Notes under the pieces: model-generated
The model's input: the letters and a program-made list of their open reading frames with translations, nothing else
Databases searched by the model: none
What the model was told of the DNA's origin: nothing
Origin: an uncultured Clostridiaceae bacterium
GTDB taxonomy: Bacteria > Bacillota > Clostridia > Lachnospirales > Lachnospiraceae
Reading direction: 5' to 3'
Length of the DNA stretch: 6,435 bases
Assembly: GCA_947175805.1 (NCBI GenBank)
Contig: CAMWOF010000136.1
Location: 1-6,435 of the forward strand
Position numbers and translations under genes: made by a program
In this document: piece by piece, positions 1 through 5,567 of the stretch
How the letters are laid out: every line of letters begins with the position of its first letter
Position numbering within the stretch: the stretch's first letter is position 1

Positions 1-194
1 AGATTATATTGCTTGGAGGTGGTATCAGCGCCCAGCCCGCATTTTTTGAAGGTGTTGAGAAATACGTAAAAGAGTTGTCCCAGATTCCGGGCATTTATGA
101 TAAAATGAAAATAGGTTTGTGCAAGTTTGGCAATGATTCTAACCTGATTGGAGCGCTATATAATTTTTTGCAGAAATATGAAGGGCTGCGATAG
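1..194 (+). CDS. ROK-family sugar kinase, C-terminal fragment (first of three tandem paralogues)
   Basis: This is the last 63 or so codons of a gene that begins outside the window; the first full codon is at position 3 and the stop is TAG at 192-194. The visible part opens with LLGGGISAQP, the conserved glycine-rich C-terminal motif of ROK kinases, and goes on to CKF-NDSN and IGALYNFLQKYE. The two complete ROK proteins downstream share this tail. By hand count, 35 of 62 residues match the second copy and 33 of 62 match the third. By analogy it should be a cytosolic ATP-dependent hexose or beta-glucoside kinase, but the ATP-binding and catalytic parts lie upstream, so activity cannot be judged. 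The gene is followed by 94 nt before the next paralogue on the same strand and probably belongs to the same operon. Confidence 0.9.
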   Translation, partial: IILLGGGISAQPAFFEGVEKYVKELSQIPGIYDKMKIGLCKFGNDSNLIGALYNFLQKYEGLR

Positions 195-250
195 GGAAAA
201 CAGGCATGGCTATGAAGAAAGGCAGTGTCAAGAGTAATATGAAAATTATA

Positions 251-270
251 ATGGTCGGAGCATCCGACAT
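251..270. repeat. Short intergenic hairpin between ROK copies 1 and 2
   Basis: The arms GTCGGA (254-259) and TCCGAC (263-268) are perfect inverted repeats around a GCA loop. The flanking AT/AT can extend the stem if G253 is bulged. It lies 18 nt before the ATG of the second ROK gene and just upstream of its ribosome binding site. It could be an intercistronic RNA stem-loop or half-sites of an operator. A 3-nt loop and lack of a T-run argue against a terminator. The gap before the third ROK gene holds related arms in the opposite order. Confidence 0.4.
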
Positions 271-288
271 ATCGCAAAGGAGAAGCAT

Positions 289-1251
289 ATGTATTTAGTA
301 TATGATATAGGCGGCACATATATCAAGCATGGGCTGATGAATGAGCAAGGGGAGATATTCAAAAAGGGTAAGGTGCCGACACCGGCATTTCATGAAAAGA
401 CAGTGGCAGATTTTATAGATGCGATTGGCGGCATCTATGATACATACAGGAATGATGCACTGCAGGGAATTGCCATGAGCCTGCCGGGACAGATTGATGT
501 GGAGCGCGGCATTGTCTATGGCGGCGGTGCGCTGCCTTATTTGGACGGCTTGAATGTGGCAGATATCGTCAGCGAACGCTGTGGAGGTCTTAAGGTGGCA
601 CTGGAAAACGATGCCAAATGCGCCGCTTTAGCGGAGAGTTGGATTGGCAATGCAAAGGATGCGAAGTCTGCCTGCGTCATTGTGATTGGTACGGGAATTG
701 GCGGCGGGCTGATTATCGATGGCAGGGTGCACCACGGACAGGATATGATTGCCGGAGAGCTTTCTTTTTGGATTGATAATATCAGTCTGGAGGATTTAGG
801 AAAACTCAGACCCATAGAGAAGTTAAAAAAGAGAGAAGAGTTTTTGGAGCTTCCGAAGGGGCTGTGGAACAACCGGGCATCCGTAATGAATTTGAGGCGG
901 GATGTGGCAGAGCACAAGGGTCTTGATTATGAGGAGGTGTCGGGAGAGTTGATTTATCAATGGGCAGCCCAGGGGGATGCCTATGTCAATGAAACACTAA
1001 ACCGGATGTATTTAAGCCTGGCAAAGCAATTATGTAACTTATACATTGTATTTGCGCCGGAGGTATTTCTGATTGGAGGCGGCATCAGCGCCCAGCCAAT
1101 GTTTGTTGAGGGCGTAAGGCAGTATGCAAAGCAGTTGGGGAAAATTAGTCAGGTGTTTCGGAATATGAAGGTGGAGCGGTGTAAATTCATGAACGACTCC
1201 AATATGATAGGCGCCTTGAAAAACTATTTTCAAAAATATGAGGAACAGTGA
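289..1251 (+). CDS. ROK-family sugar kinase, BglK-like (second tandem paralogue)
   Basis: This 320-residue cytosolic protein is predicted to transfer phosphate from ATP to a sugar, most likely the O6 of a beta-glucoside such as cellobiose. It has the ROK layout: phosphate-binding DIGGT at 6-10, LPGQID at 65-70, catalytic Asp108 in END, a second phosphate loop GTGIGGG at 134-140, and IGGGISAQP at 262-270. There is no N-terminal helix-turn-helix, so it is a kinase rather than a ROK repressor. The usual E-x-G-H and CxCGxxGC zinc-site motifs are missing: AGE at 155-157 is followed by LSFW, and no Cys cluster follows. As I recall, bacterial beta-glucoside kinases (BglK) also lack the His here, and the segment around NNRASVMNLRR (194-204) resembles theirs. 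The start is supported by AAAGGAGA (276-283) and by the matching MYLV start of the next copy. The GH1 gene downstream supports a beta-glucoside substrate; the exact sugar is inferred. Confidence 0.88.
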   Translation: MYLVYDIGGTYIKHGLMNEQGEIFKKGKVPTPAFHEKTVADFIDAIGGIYDTYRNDALQGIAMSLPGQIDVERGIVYGGGALPYLDGLNVADIVSERCGGLKVALENDAKCAALAESWIGNAKDAKSACVIVIGTGIGGGLIIDGRVHHGQDMIAGELSFWIDNISLEDLGKLRPIEKLKKREEFLELPKGLWNNRASVMNLRRDVAEHKGLDYEEVSGELIYQWAAQGDAYVNETLNRMYLSLAKQLCNLYIVFAPEVFLIGGGISAQPMFVEGVRQYAKQLGKISQVFRNMKVERCKFMNDSNMIGALKNYFQKYEEQ

Positions 1252-1273
1252 GTCAGGCGCTGTGTGCGTAAGA

Positions 1274-1306
1274 GCCGACATCAGAAATTGCTACGCAATG
1301 GTCGGC
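1274..1306. repeat. Nested intergenic hairpin between ROK copies 2 and 3
   Basis: The outer arms GCCGAC (1274-1279) and GTCGGC (1301-1306) enclose an inner hairpin with arms ATTGC (1287-1291) and GCAAT (1295-1299) around a TAC loop. A 7-nt asymmetric bulge lies on the 5' side. No T-run follows, so it is unlikely to be an intrinsic terminator. An RNA processing or stability element, or an operator, would fit better. The arms are related to those of the hairpin at 251-270. Confidence 0.45.
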
Positions 1307-1324
1307 GACTAAAGAAAGATAGAT

Positions 1325-1331
1325 GGAGGAG
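1325..1331 (+). promoter_or_regulatory. Ribosome binding site that sets the start of ROK copy 3
   Basis: GGAGGAG sits 6 nt before the ATG at 1338. An in-frame ATG at 1323 overlaps the upstream edge of this site and would leave it inside the coding region with no site of its own. The ATG at 1338 also gives MYLVFDVGGT, which lines up with MYLVYDIGGT of the second copy. The start at 1338 is therefore preferred. Confidence 0.85.
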
Positions 1332-1337
1332 AATACG

Positions 1338-2303
1338 ATGTACCTTGTGTTTGATGTAGGGGGCACCTTTGTAAAATATGCATTAATGGATGCAGAGGGT
1401 GAAATTATTAAAAAAGATAAGCTGCCGACACCGGTGAAGCCGGGGCAGGGAACCGCTGATTTTGTGGAACTGATAGCAGGTATCTACGAGGATTATAAGA
1501 AAGAATATGACATAGAGGGCATTGCTATGGACCTGCCGGGGCAGATTGATGTGGAGCGGGGGATTGTCTATGGCGGCGGAGGCTTGAAATATTTAGACGG
1601 GGCAGCCCTTGGGGATTTGCTGCACGCCCGTCTGGGGGATGTCAGGATTGCTATGGAAAATGACGGGAAATGCGCTGCTTTGGCAGAGATATGGAAGGGC
1701 AATGCCAGTGACTGCCAGGATGCCTGTGTGCTGGCATTTGGCACCGGTGTAGGCGGTGGTGTCATCAAGGACCGAAAGATTCATCGGGGCAATCATCTGG
1801 TGGCAGGGGAGCTTTCCTATAGTTTGGACAAAATGACCCGGGCGGATATCTGCAAAATTCAGAACTCGGAGTCTATTGAGGGGGTTCGGGAGACAATTGA
1901 AATTATGCCATTTATTGCCAGTGCTCAGATTGCCACCTATGGGGTGACTCTGCAGGCGGCAAATTTGAAAAAACTGCCCTTTGAGGAGGTGGACGGTGTC
2001 AAAATCTATCAGTGGGCAGAGCAAGGAGATACGGAAATCCAGGAGCTTTTAGAGGACTGGTATTTCAATATCGCCAAGCTGTGCTGTAATATTTATGTAT
2101 TTTATGACCCTGATATCATTCTGATTGGCGGCGGTATTAGTGCTCAGCCGTTATTTACGGAGGGCATCCAAAGATATGTGGAGCAGCTAAAAAAAATCAG
2201 CAATATATTTAAGGGGATGCGGGTATCTGCCTGTAAGTTTTTGAATGATTCCAATCTCTTAGGTGCATTATACCACTATAAGCAGATGTTTGGGGATGTA
2301 TAA
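1338..2303 (+). CDS. ROK-family sugar kinase, BglK-like (third tandem paralogue)
   Basis: From the preferred start this is a 321-residue cytosolic kinase of the same type as its neighbour. Visible motifs are DVGGT (6-10), LPGQID (66-71), catalytic Asp109 in ENDGK, GTGVGGG (135-141) and IGGGISAQP (264-272). The zinc-site motifs are again missing: AGELSYS stands at 156-162 where AGE-x-GH would be, and no CxCGxxGC follows. It aligns with the second copy almost without gaps, but the stretch from about 165 to 210 has diverged strongly while the flanks stay conserved, which hints at a different sugar specificity. The stop codon overlaps the ribosome binding site of the GH1 gene, so the two are surely co-transcribed and this kinase is the most likely direct partner of the hydrolase. 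An in-frame ATG at 1323 would add five residues but is poorly placed. Confidence 0.88.
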   Translation: MYLVFDVGGTFVKYALMDAEGEIIKKDKLPTPVKPGQGTADFVELIAGIYEDYKKEYDIEGIAMDLPGQIDVERGIVYGGGGLKYLDGAALGDLLHARLGDVRIAMENDGKCAALAEIWKGNASDCQDACVLAFGTGVGGGVIKDRKIHRGNHLVAGELSYSLDKMTRADICKIQNSESIEGVRETIEIMPFIASAQIATYGVTLQAANLKKLPFEEVDGVKIYQWAEQGDTEIQELLEDWYFNIAKLCCNIYVFYDPDIILIGGGISAQPLFTEGIQRYVEQLKKISNIFKGMRVSACKFLNDSNLLGALYHYKQMFGDV

Positions 2304-2315
2304 GGAGGAACAGAC

Positions 2316-3722
2316 ATGGTAATTAAAAAAACAAAGAAAATTGGCGATGATTTTTTGTGGGGAGCTTCCACCAGTGCATATCAGGTGGAAGGCGCTAATT
2401 TGATTGACGGCAAGGGTCCCAGTGTACAGGACGTGAAAAAGGTTCCGGAGGGAACCAGCGAATTGGATGTATGCGCAGATTTTTATCACCGTTATAAGGA
2501 GGATATCGCATTGATGGCGGAGATGGGCTTTCGCACCTTCCGTTTTTCTGTGGCATGGTCAAGAATTCTGCCGAAGGGCGCCGGAGAGGTGAACCCGAAG
2601 GGGATTGCGTTTTACAACAATGTGATTGATGAATGTCTGAAATACGGCATTGAGCCGTTAATTACGATGTTTCATTTTGATTTGCCGCAGGCGTTAGAAG
2701 AGCAGGGCGGATGGTCGAGGCGAGGTATCATAGATGATTTTGTGAATTTTGCAAAAGTAATGTATGAGAATTTTGGCGACAGGGTGAAGTACTGGCTGAC
2801 AATTAACGAGCAGAATATGCTGACACTGGCCGGGGAGGTTATCGGCACCTGCAATTTACAAGGTGTGGAGAACAAATACAAAAAGCTGTATCAGGAAAAT
2901 CATCATATGCTGCTTGCCCAGGCAAAGGCAATGAAGCTGTGTCATGATATGCTGCCGGGAGCCAAAATAGGACCGGCGCCCAATATTTCCCTTGTATATC
3001 CTGCCACCTGCAAGCCAAAGGATGTGCTGGCAGCACAGAATTTTAATGCGATTCGCAACTGGCTGTATCTGGATATGGCGGTATACGGAGAATATAATCA
3101 TCTGGTCTGGCATTTCTTAGAGGAGCATGACGCAGTTCCGGATATAGAACCGGGAGATATGGATATCATGAAAGAAGGGCATCCGGATTTTATCGGCTTT
3201 AACTACTATTCTACAGCAACGGTGGAGTGGGATGCCTCTGAGGGAGAGGCGACTTTAGGTGACCAGCAGTCTGGTGCGGCGGAGCCGGGCGTTTTCCGCG
3301 GCTATGCCAATCCCAATCTGCTTCGGACTGAATTTGGCTGGGAGATTGACCCTGACGGGTTCCGGGCAACGATGCGCGAGATGTACAGCAGATACCGGCT
3401 GCCGATGATTGTGACGGAGAATGGGCTGGGTGCTTATGATAAGCTGGAGGCGGACGGTAAGATACATGACGATTATCGTATTGAATACCTTCGTCGGCAC
3501 ATAGAGCAGATTAAGCTGGCGGTATCCGAGGGCGTGGAGATGATGGGGTACTGTCCGTGGTCTGCAATTGATTTGATTTCCACGCATGAGGGCATGGTAA
3601 AGAGGTATGGCTTCATCTATGTCAACAGGGACGAATTTGACTTGAAAGATATGGCGAGATATAGAAAGGATTCCTTTTATTGGTATAAGAAAGTGATTGA
3701 GACTAATGCGGAGGAGCTGTAA
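2316..3722 (+). CDS. GH1 glycosidase, 6-phospho-beta-glucosidase type
   Basis: This 468-residue enzyme has normal GH1 length and no signal peptide, so it is cytosolic. It should hydrolyse 6-phospho-beta-glucosides (for example cellobiose 6-phosphate) to glucose 6-phosphate and glucose or an aglycone, by the retaining double-displacement mechanism. Evidence in order: DFLWGASTSAYQVEG (12-26, Gln23), MFHFDLP with His120, acid/base Glu165 in TINEQ, NYY at 296-298, and nucleophile Glu368 in VTENG. Near the C-terminus the motif is LIS-x6-KRYGFIYVN with Ser422, Lys429 and Tyr431. These are the phosphate-binding residues of the 6-phospho subfamily; plain beta-glucosidases have Glu-Trp at the Ser position. 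The tail (DMARYRKDSFYWYKKVI) resembles E. coli BglA and AscB. The ribosome binding site TAAGGAGG (2301-2308) includes the upstream stop codon, only 12 nt before this ATG, indicating tight coupling to the preceding kinase. Galacto- versus gluco-specificity cannot be settled by eye. Confidence 0.93.
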   Translation: MVIKKTKKIGDDFLWGASTSAYQVEGANLIDGKGPSVQDVKKVPEGTSELDVCADFYHRYKEDIALMAEMGFRTFRFSVAWSRILPKGAGEVNPKGIAFYNNVIDECLKYGIEPLITMFHFDLPQALEEQGGWSRRGIIDDFVNFAKVMYENFGDRVKYWLTINEQNMLTLAGEVIGTCNLQGVENKYKKLYQENHHMLLAQAKAMKLCHDMLPGAKIGPAPNISLVYPATCKPKDVLAAQNFNAIRNWLYLDMAVYGEYNHLVWHFLEEHDAVPDIEPGDMDIMKEGHPDFIGFNYYSTATVEWDASEGEATLGDQQSGAAEPGVFRGYANPNLLRTEFGWEIDPDGFRATMREMYSRYRLPMIVTENGLGAYDKLEADGKIHDDYRIEYLRRHIEQIKLAVSEGVEMMGYCPWSAIDLISTHEGMVKRYGFIYVNRDEFDLKDMARYRKDSFYWYKKVIETNAEEL

Positions 3723-3724
3723 TT

Positions 3725-3778
3725 AAAAAGAAGCTAAATCATGCCCCGTAGCTTGCTGCGGGGCATTTGACTTGCTTC
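3725..3778. terminator. Intergenic terminator hairpin between convergent genes
   Basis: The 11-bp arms ATGCCCCGTAG (3741-3751) and CTGCGGGGCAT (3756-3766), with one G-U pair, enclose the loop CTTG. An outer pair GAAGC (3730-3734) and GCTTC (3774-3778) could extend the structure. Read on the minus strand, the outer stem is directly followed by TTTTT (complement of 3725-3729), so it is a good terminator for the degV-like gene. On the plus strand the tail TTTGACTTGCTT is only partly T-rich, so it probably ends the GH1 operon less sharply. The hairpin sits between two stop codons, as expected for a shared terminator. Confidence 0.8.
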
Positions 3779-3801
3779 AAAATAAAAACACTATACTGCA
3801 C

Positions 3802-4689
3802 TTATTCGGTTCGCTCATCGCCCCAGAAGAACAGTGCCACCGTTCCCGGCCCGGTATGGCTGCCGATGGTGGTGCCAATATGATTAATCTCCACCTTGCC
3901 GTTTAGCTTCGGAAACCGTTCCTCTATCATATCTGCCACCGCCCTTGCATCCTCATAGCAGGCGGATTGGGAGATATAGCATTTCCCAGAATAATTAAGC
4001 CCGTCTTTGGCGTGGGCTTCCATTTTATCTACAATTGTTTTCACCACCTTTTTCTTGGTGCGGATTTTTTCTCTTGGGATGAGCCTGCCCAGGCTGTCTA
4101 CGTTTAGCAGAGGGCAGATATTTAACATACCGCCGAAAAAGCCCGCAGTCTTGGAAACCCGGCCGCCCTTGATAAAAAAGGTCAGGTCTGTGGAGAAAAA
4201 CCAGTGGTGGAGCTCTAACCGGTGGGCGATTGTCCAGTCGTACAGCTCGTCAATGCTGATGCCGGAATCCTGAAGCTCTGCCAGTCTGTCCATCAAAAGT
4301 CCGTAGCCGGAGGAGGCGGCAAGGGAATCCACAATATAAAGCGTCCGTTCAGGATATTTTTCAGACAGAGTATCTCTTGCAATATTTGCGGAATTCAGCG
4401 TGCCGGAAATACCGGAGGAGAGACACAGATGCAGCACATCCTTGCCCTCTTTTAAAAATTTTTCAAAATAGTCAACATATTCTTTTACATTGATTTGCGA
4501 GGTTTTTGTCTCTGCACCCTGCTGCATTGCCTCATAAAATTTTGAGATGGGCATGGTTTTTCCTAAATCATCCATATAATTTGTTCCGTCTAGAGAATAG
4601 TGGAAACATATATAAGATATATTGCATTGCTTAAAGTGCTCCTGCGTTAAATCAGCGGTAGAGCTGCAGCTTAAAATATAATCATTCAT
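3802..4689 (-). CDS. DegV-family protein (fatty-acid-binding, FakB-like)
   Basis: This 295-residue soluble protein has the size and motifs of the DegV family. Members bind a fatty acid in a deep pocket; those called FakB present it to the kinase FakA to make acyl phosphate for phospholipid synthesis. Visible motifs are CSSTADLT near the N-terminus, TSQIN at 63-67, LSSGISGT at 90-97, VDSLAASSG at 120-128, FIKGGRVSKTAGFFGG at 172-187, PLLNVDSLGRL at 193-203, and GSHTGPG at 276-282 with His278. The TSQ, SSGISGT and H-x-GPG elements form the ligand carboxylate site in known structures. The start is supported by a GGAG site (complement of 4698-4701) 8 nt upstream. It converges on the GH1 gene and diverges from trmO, with its own promoter. 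No FakA gene is in the window, so which fatty acid it binds, and whether it works in FakAB, remain open. Confidence 0.93.
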   Translation of the reverse strand: MNDYILSCSSTADLTQEHFKQCNISYICFHYSLDGTNYMDDLGKTMPISKFYEAMQQGAETKTSQINVKEYVDYFEKFLKEGKDVLHLCLSSGISGTLNSANIARDTLSEKYPERTLYIVDSLAASSGYGLLMDRLAELQDSGISIDELYDWTIAHRLELHHWFFSTDLTFFIKGGRVSKTAGFFGGMLNICPLLNVDSLGRLIPREKIRTKKKVVKTIVDKMEAHAKDGLNYSGKCYISQSACYEDARAVADMIEERFPKLNGKVEINHIGTTIGSHTGPGTVALFFWGDERTE

Positions 4690-4722
4690 TATGACATCTC
4701 CTGCATTGTGAATTTTTAGGCT

Positions 4723-4751
4723 ATTTTAACATTGACAAATAGAAATTGCAA
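4723..4751 (-). promoter_or_regulatory. Promoter of the DegV-family gene
   Basis: Read on the minus strand, TTGCAA (complement of 4746-4751) and TAAAAT (complement of 4723-4728) are 17 nt apart. TGT directly before the -10 box gives an extended -10. Transcription would start around 4716, leaving a leader of about 27 nt. The promoter is interleaved with the divergent trmO promoter. Confidence 0.6.
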
Positions 4752-4760
4752 TGCTATATA
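4732..4760 (+). promoter_or_regulatory. Promoter of trmO
   Basis: A perfect -35 box TTGACA (4732-4737) stands 17 nt from TATATA (4755-4760), which is preceded by TGC, so it is also an extended -10. Transcription should start near 4767. This places the upstream in-frame ATG at 4751 inside the promoter and supports the trmO start at 4793. The spacer contains the 8-bp palindrome ATTGCAAT (4745-4752), which also covers the -35 of the opposite promoter. Confidence 0.75.
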
Positions 4761-4792
4761 ACATAGAAAAGACGACAAAAGGTGATGGTGCT

Positions 4793-5479
4793 ATGAGAAC
4801 AATCGCACATATAAGGACTGATTTTCAGGAGAAATTTGGAATTCCAAGACAAAGCGGGCTGGTGAAAACGCTTTTGGGGCGGATAATCTTTGAGCCGGAA
4901 TATAGAAATCCCCAGGCTGTGCGGGGTCTGGAGGAATTTACATATATATGGCTGTTGTGGAAATTTTCTGAATCGAAAAAAGGAAACTGGGCCGCCACGG
5001 TGAAACCGCCGCGTTTAGGCGGAAACCAGCGCATGGGGGTATTTGCCACCCGGTCACCGTACAGGCCAAACGATATCGGGCTCTCTTCGGTTAAGCTGGA
5101 GCAGATTGTGTACGATGATACACTGGGCCCGGTTCTCTTAGTGTCAGGCATTGATATTCTTGACAATACGCCGATTTATGATATCAAGCCATATTTGCCT
5201 TATACGGACAGCCATCCGGAAGCAAAGGCGGGCTTTGCGGAAGAGGTTTTTGACTATGGTCTGGAGGTAGAATTCCCTGAGACGCTGCTGGTACGCCTTC
5301 CCCTGGAAAAGCGGATGGCGGTGATAGAAGTGCTGAAGCAGGATCCTCGCCCTGCATATCAAAAGGATGAGCACCGTAAATATGGTGTGTTTTTTGCAGG
5401 ATATGATATCAGATTTTATGTGAAGGGGCATATATTAAAGGTATGTGAAGTTGTGGATAAGCGCACAGGGAAAATATGA
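4793..5479 (+). CDS. trmO: tRNA (N6-threonylcarbamoyladenosine(37)-N6)-methyltransferase TrmO
   Basis: TrmO (also TsaA, YaeB) uses S-adenosylmethionine to methylate t6A at position 37 of certain threonine tRNAs, giving m6t6A. The 228-residue protein is close to the usual 230 or so residues. It has the family motifs FGIPRQSGL (15-23), PPRLGGN (72-78), GVFATRSPYRPN-IG (82-96), DIKPYLPY (130-137) and, near the C-terminus, QDPRPAYQ (183-190). The fold is the small TrmO beta-barrel rather than a Rossmann methyltransferase. The chosen ATG has AAAGGTGA (4778-4785) 7 nt upstream. An in-frame ATG at 4751 would add 14 residues, but it lies in the promoter upstream of the expected transcript start, and the N-terminus from 4793 (MRTIAHIRTDF) fits the family start. 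It is a housekeeping gene transcribed divergently from the degV-like gene. Confidence 0.95.
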   Translation: MRTIAHIRTDFQEKFGIPRQSGLVKTLLGRIIFEPEYRNPQAVRGLEEFTYIWLLWKFSESKKGNWAATVKPPRLGGNQRMGVFATRSPYRPNDIGLSSVKLEQIVYDDTLGPVLLVSGIDILDNTPIYDIKPYLPYTDSHPEAKAGFAEEVFDYGLEVEFPETLLVRLPLEKRMAVIEVLKQDPRPAYQKDEHRKYGVFFAGYDIRFYVKGHILKVCEVVDKRTGKI

Positions 5480-5490
5480 TTTGAAATGTG

Positions 5491-5518
5491 TTGCAAAATG
5501 TCGAATTCGGAGTATAAT
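5491..5518 (+). promoter_or_regulatory. Probable promoter of the REC-GGDEF gene
   Basis: TTGCAA (5491-5496) and a perfect TATAAT (5513-5518) are 16 nt apart, leaving a leader of about 43 nt. The spacer contains the palindrome CGAATTCG (5502-5509). A second TATAAT at 5544-5549, part of the palindrome TATAATTATA (5544-5553), has no good -35 box. No terminator was seen after trmO, so some read-through is possible. Confidence 0.55.
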
Positions 5519-5567
5519 AATATTGGTATGTTCTACATTTTTGTATAATTATATAGGAAGGTGGATT

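Noticed and set aside
247..252. TATAAT in the gap between ROK copies 1 and 2 as an internal promoter
   Set aside because: No acceptable -35 box at 16-18 nt upstream; the sequence is A/T-rich enough for a chance match.
206..298. Small 30-codon frame (MAMKKGSVKSNMK...) in the gap before ROK copy 2, overlapping its start
   Set aside because: No good ribosome binding site, no recognisable features, and its end is dictated by the overlapping kinase gene; most likely chance.
537..917. Long antisense open frames inside the ROK, GH1, degV-like and trmO genes
   Set aside because: They mirror conserved coding genes on the other strand, show no family motifs and lack ribosome binding sites.
24..1097. 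Identical 14-mer ATCAGCGCCCAGCC at 24-37 and 1084-1097 as a DNA repeat or recombination site
   Set aside because: It encodes the conserved ISAQP motif in two paralogues, so shared ancestry of the coding sequence explains it.
5544..5553. Palindrome TATAATTATA before the REC-GGDEF gene as an operator
   Set aside because: Pure A/T and embedded in A/T-rich leader DNA; too weak to call on its own.
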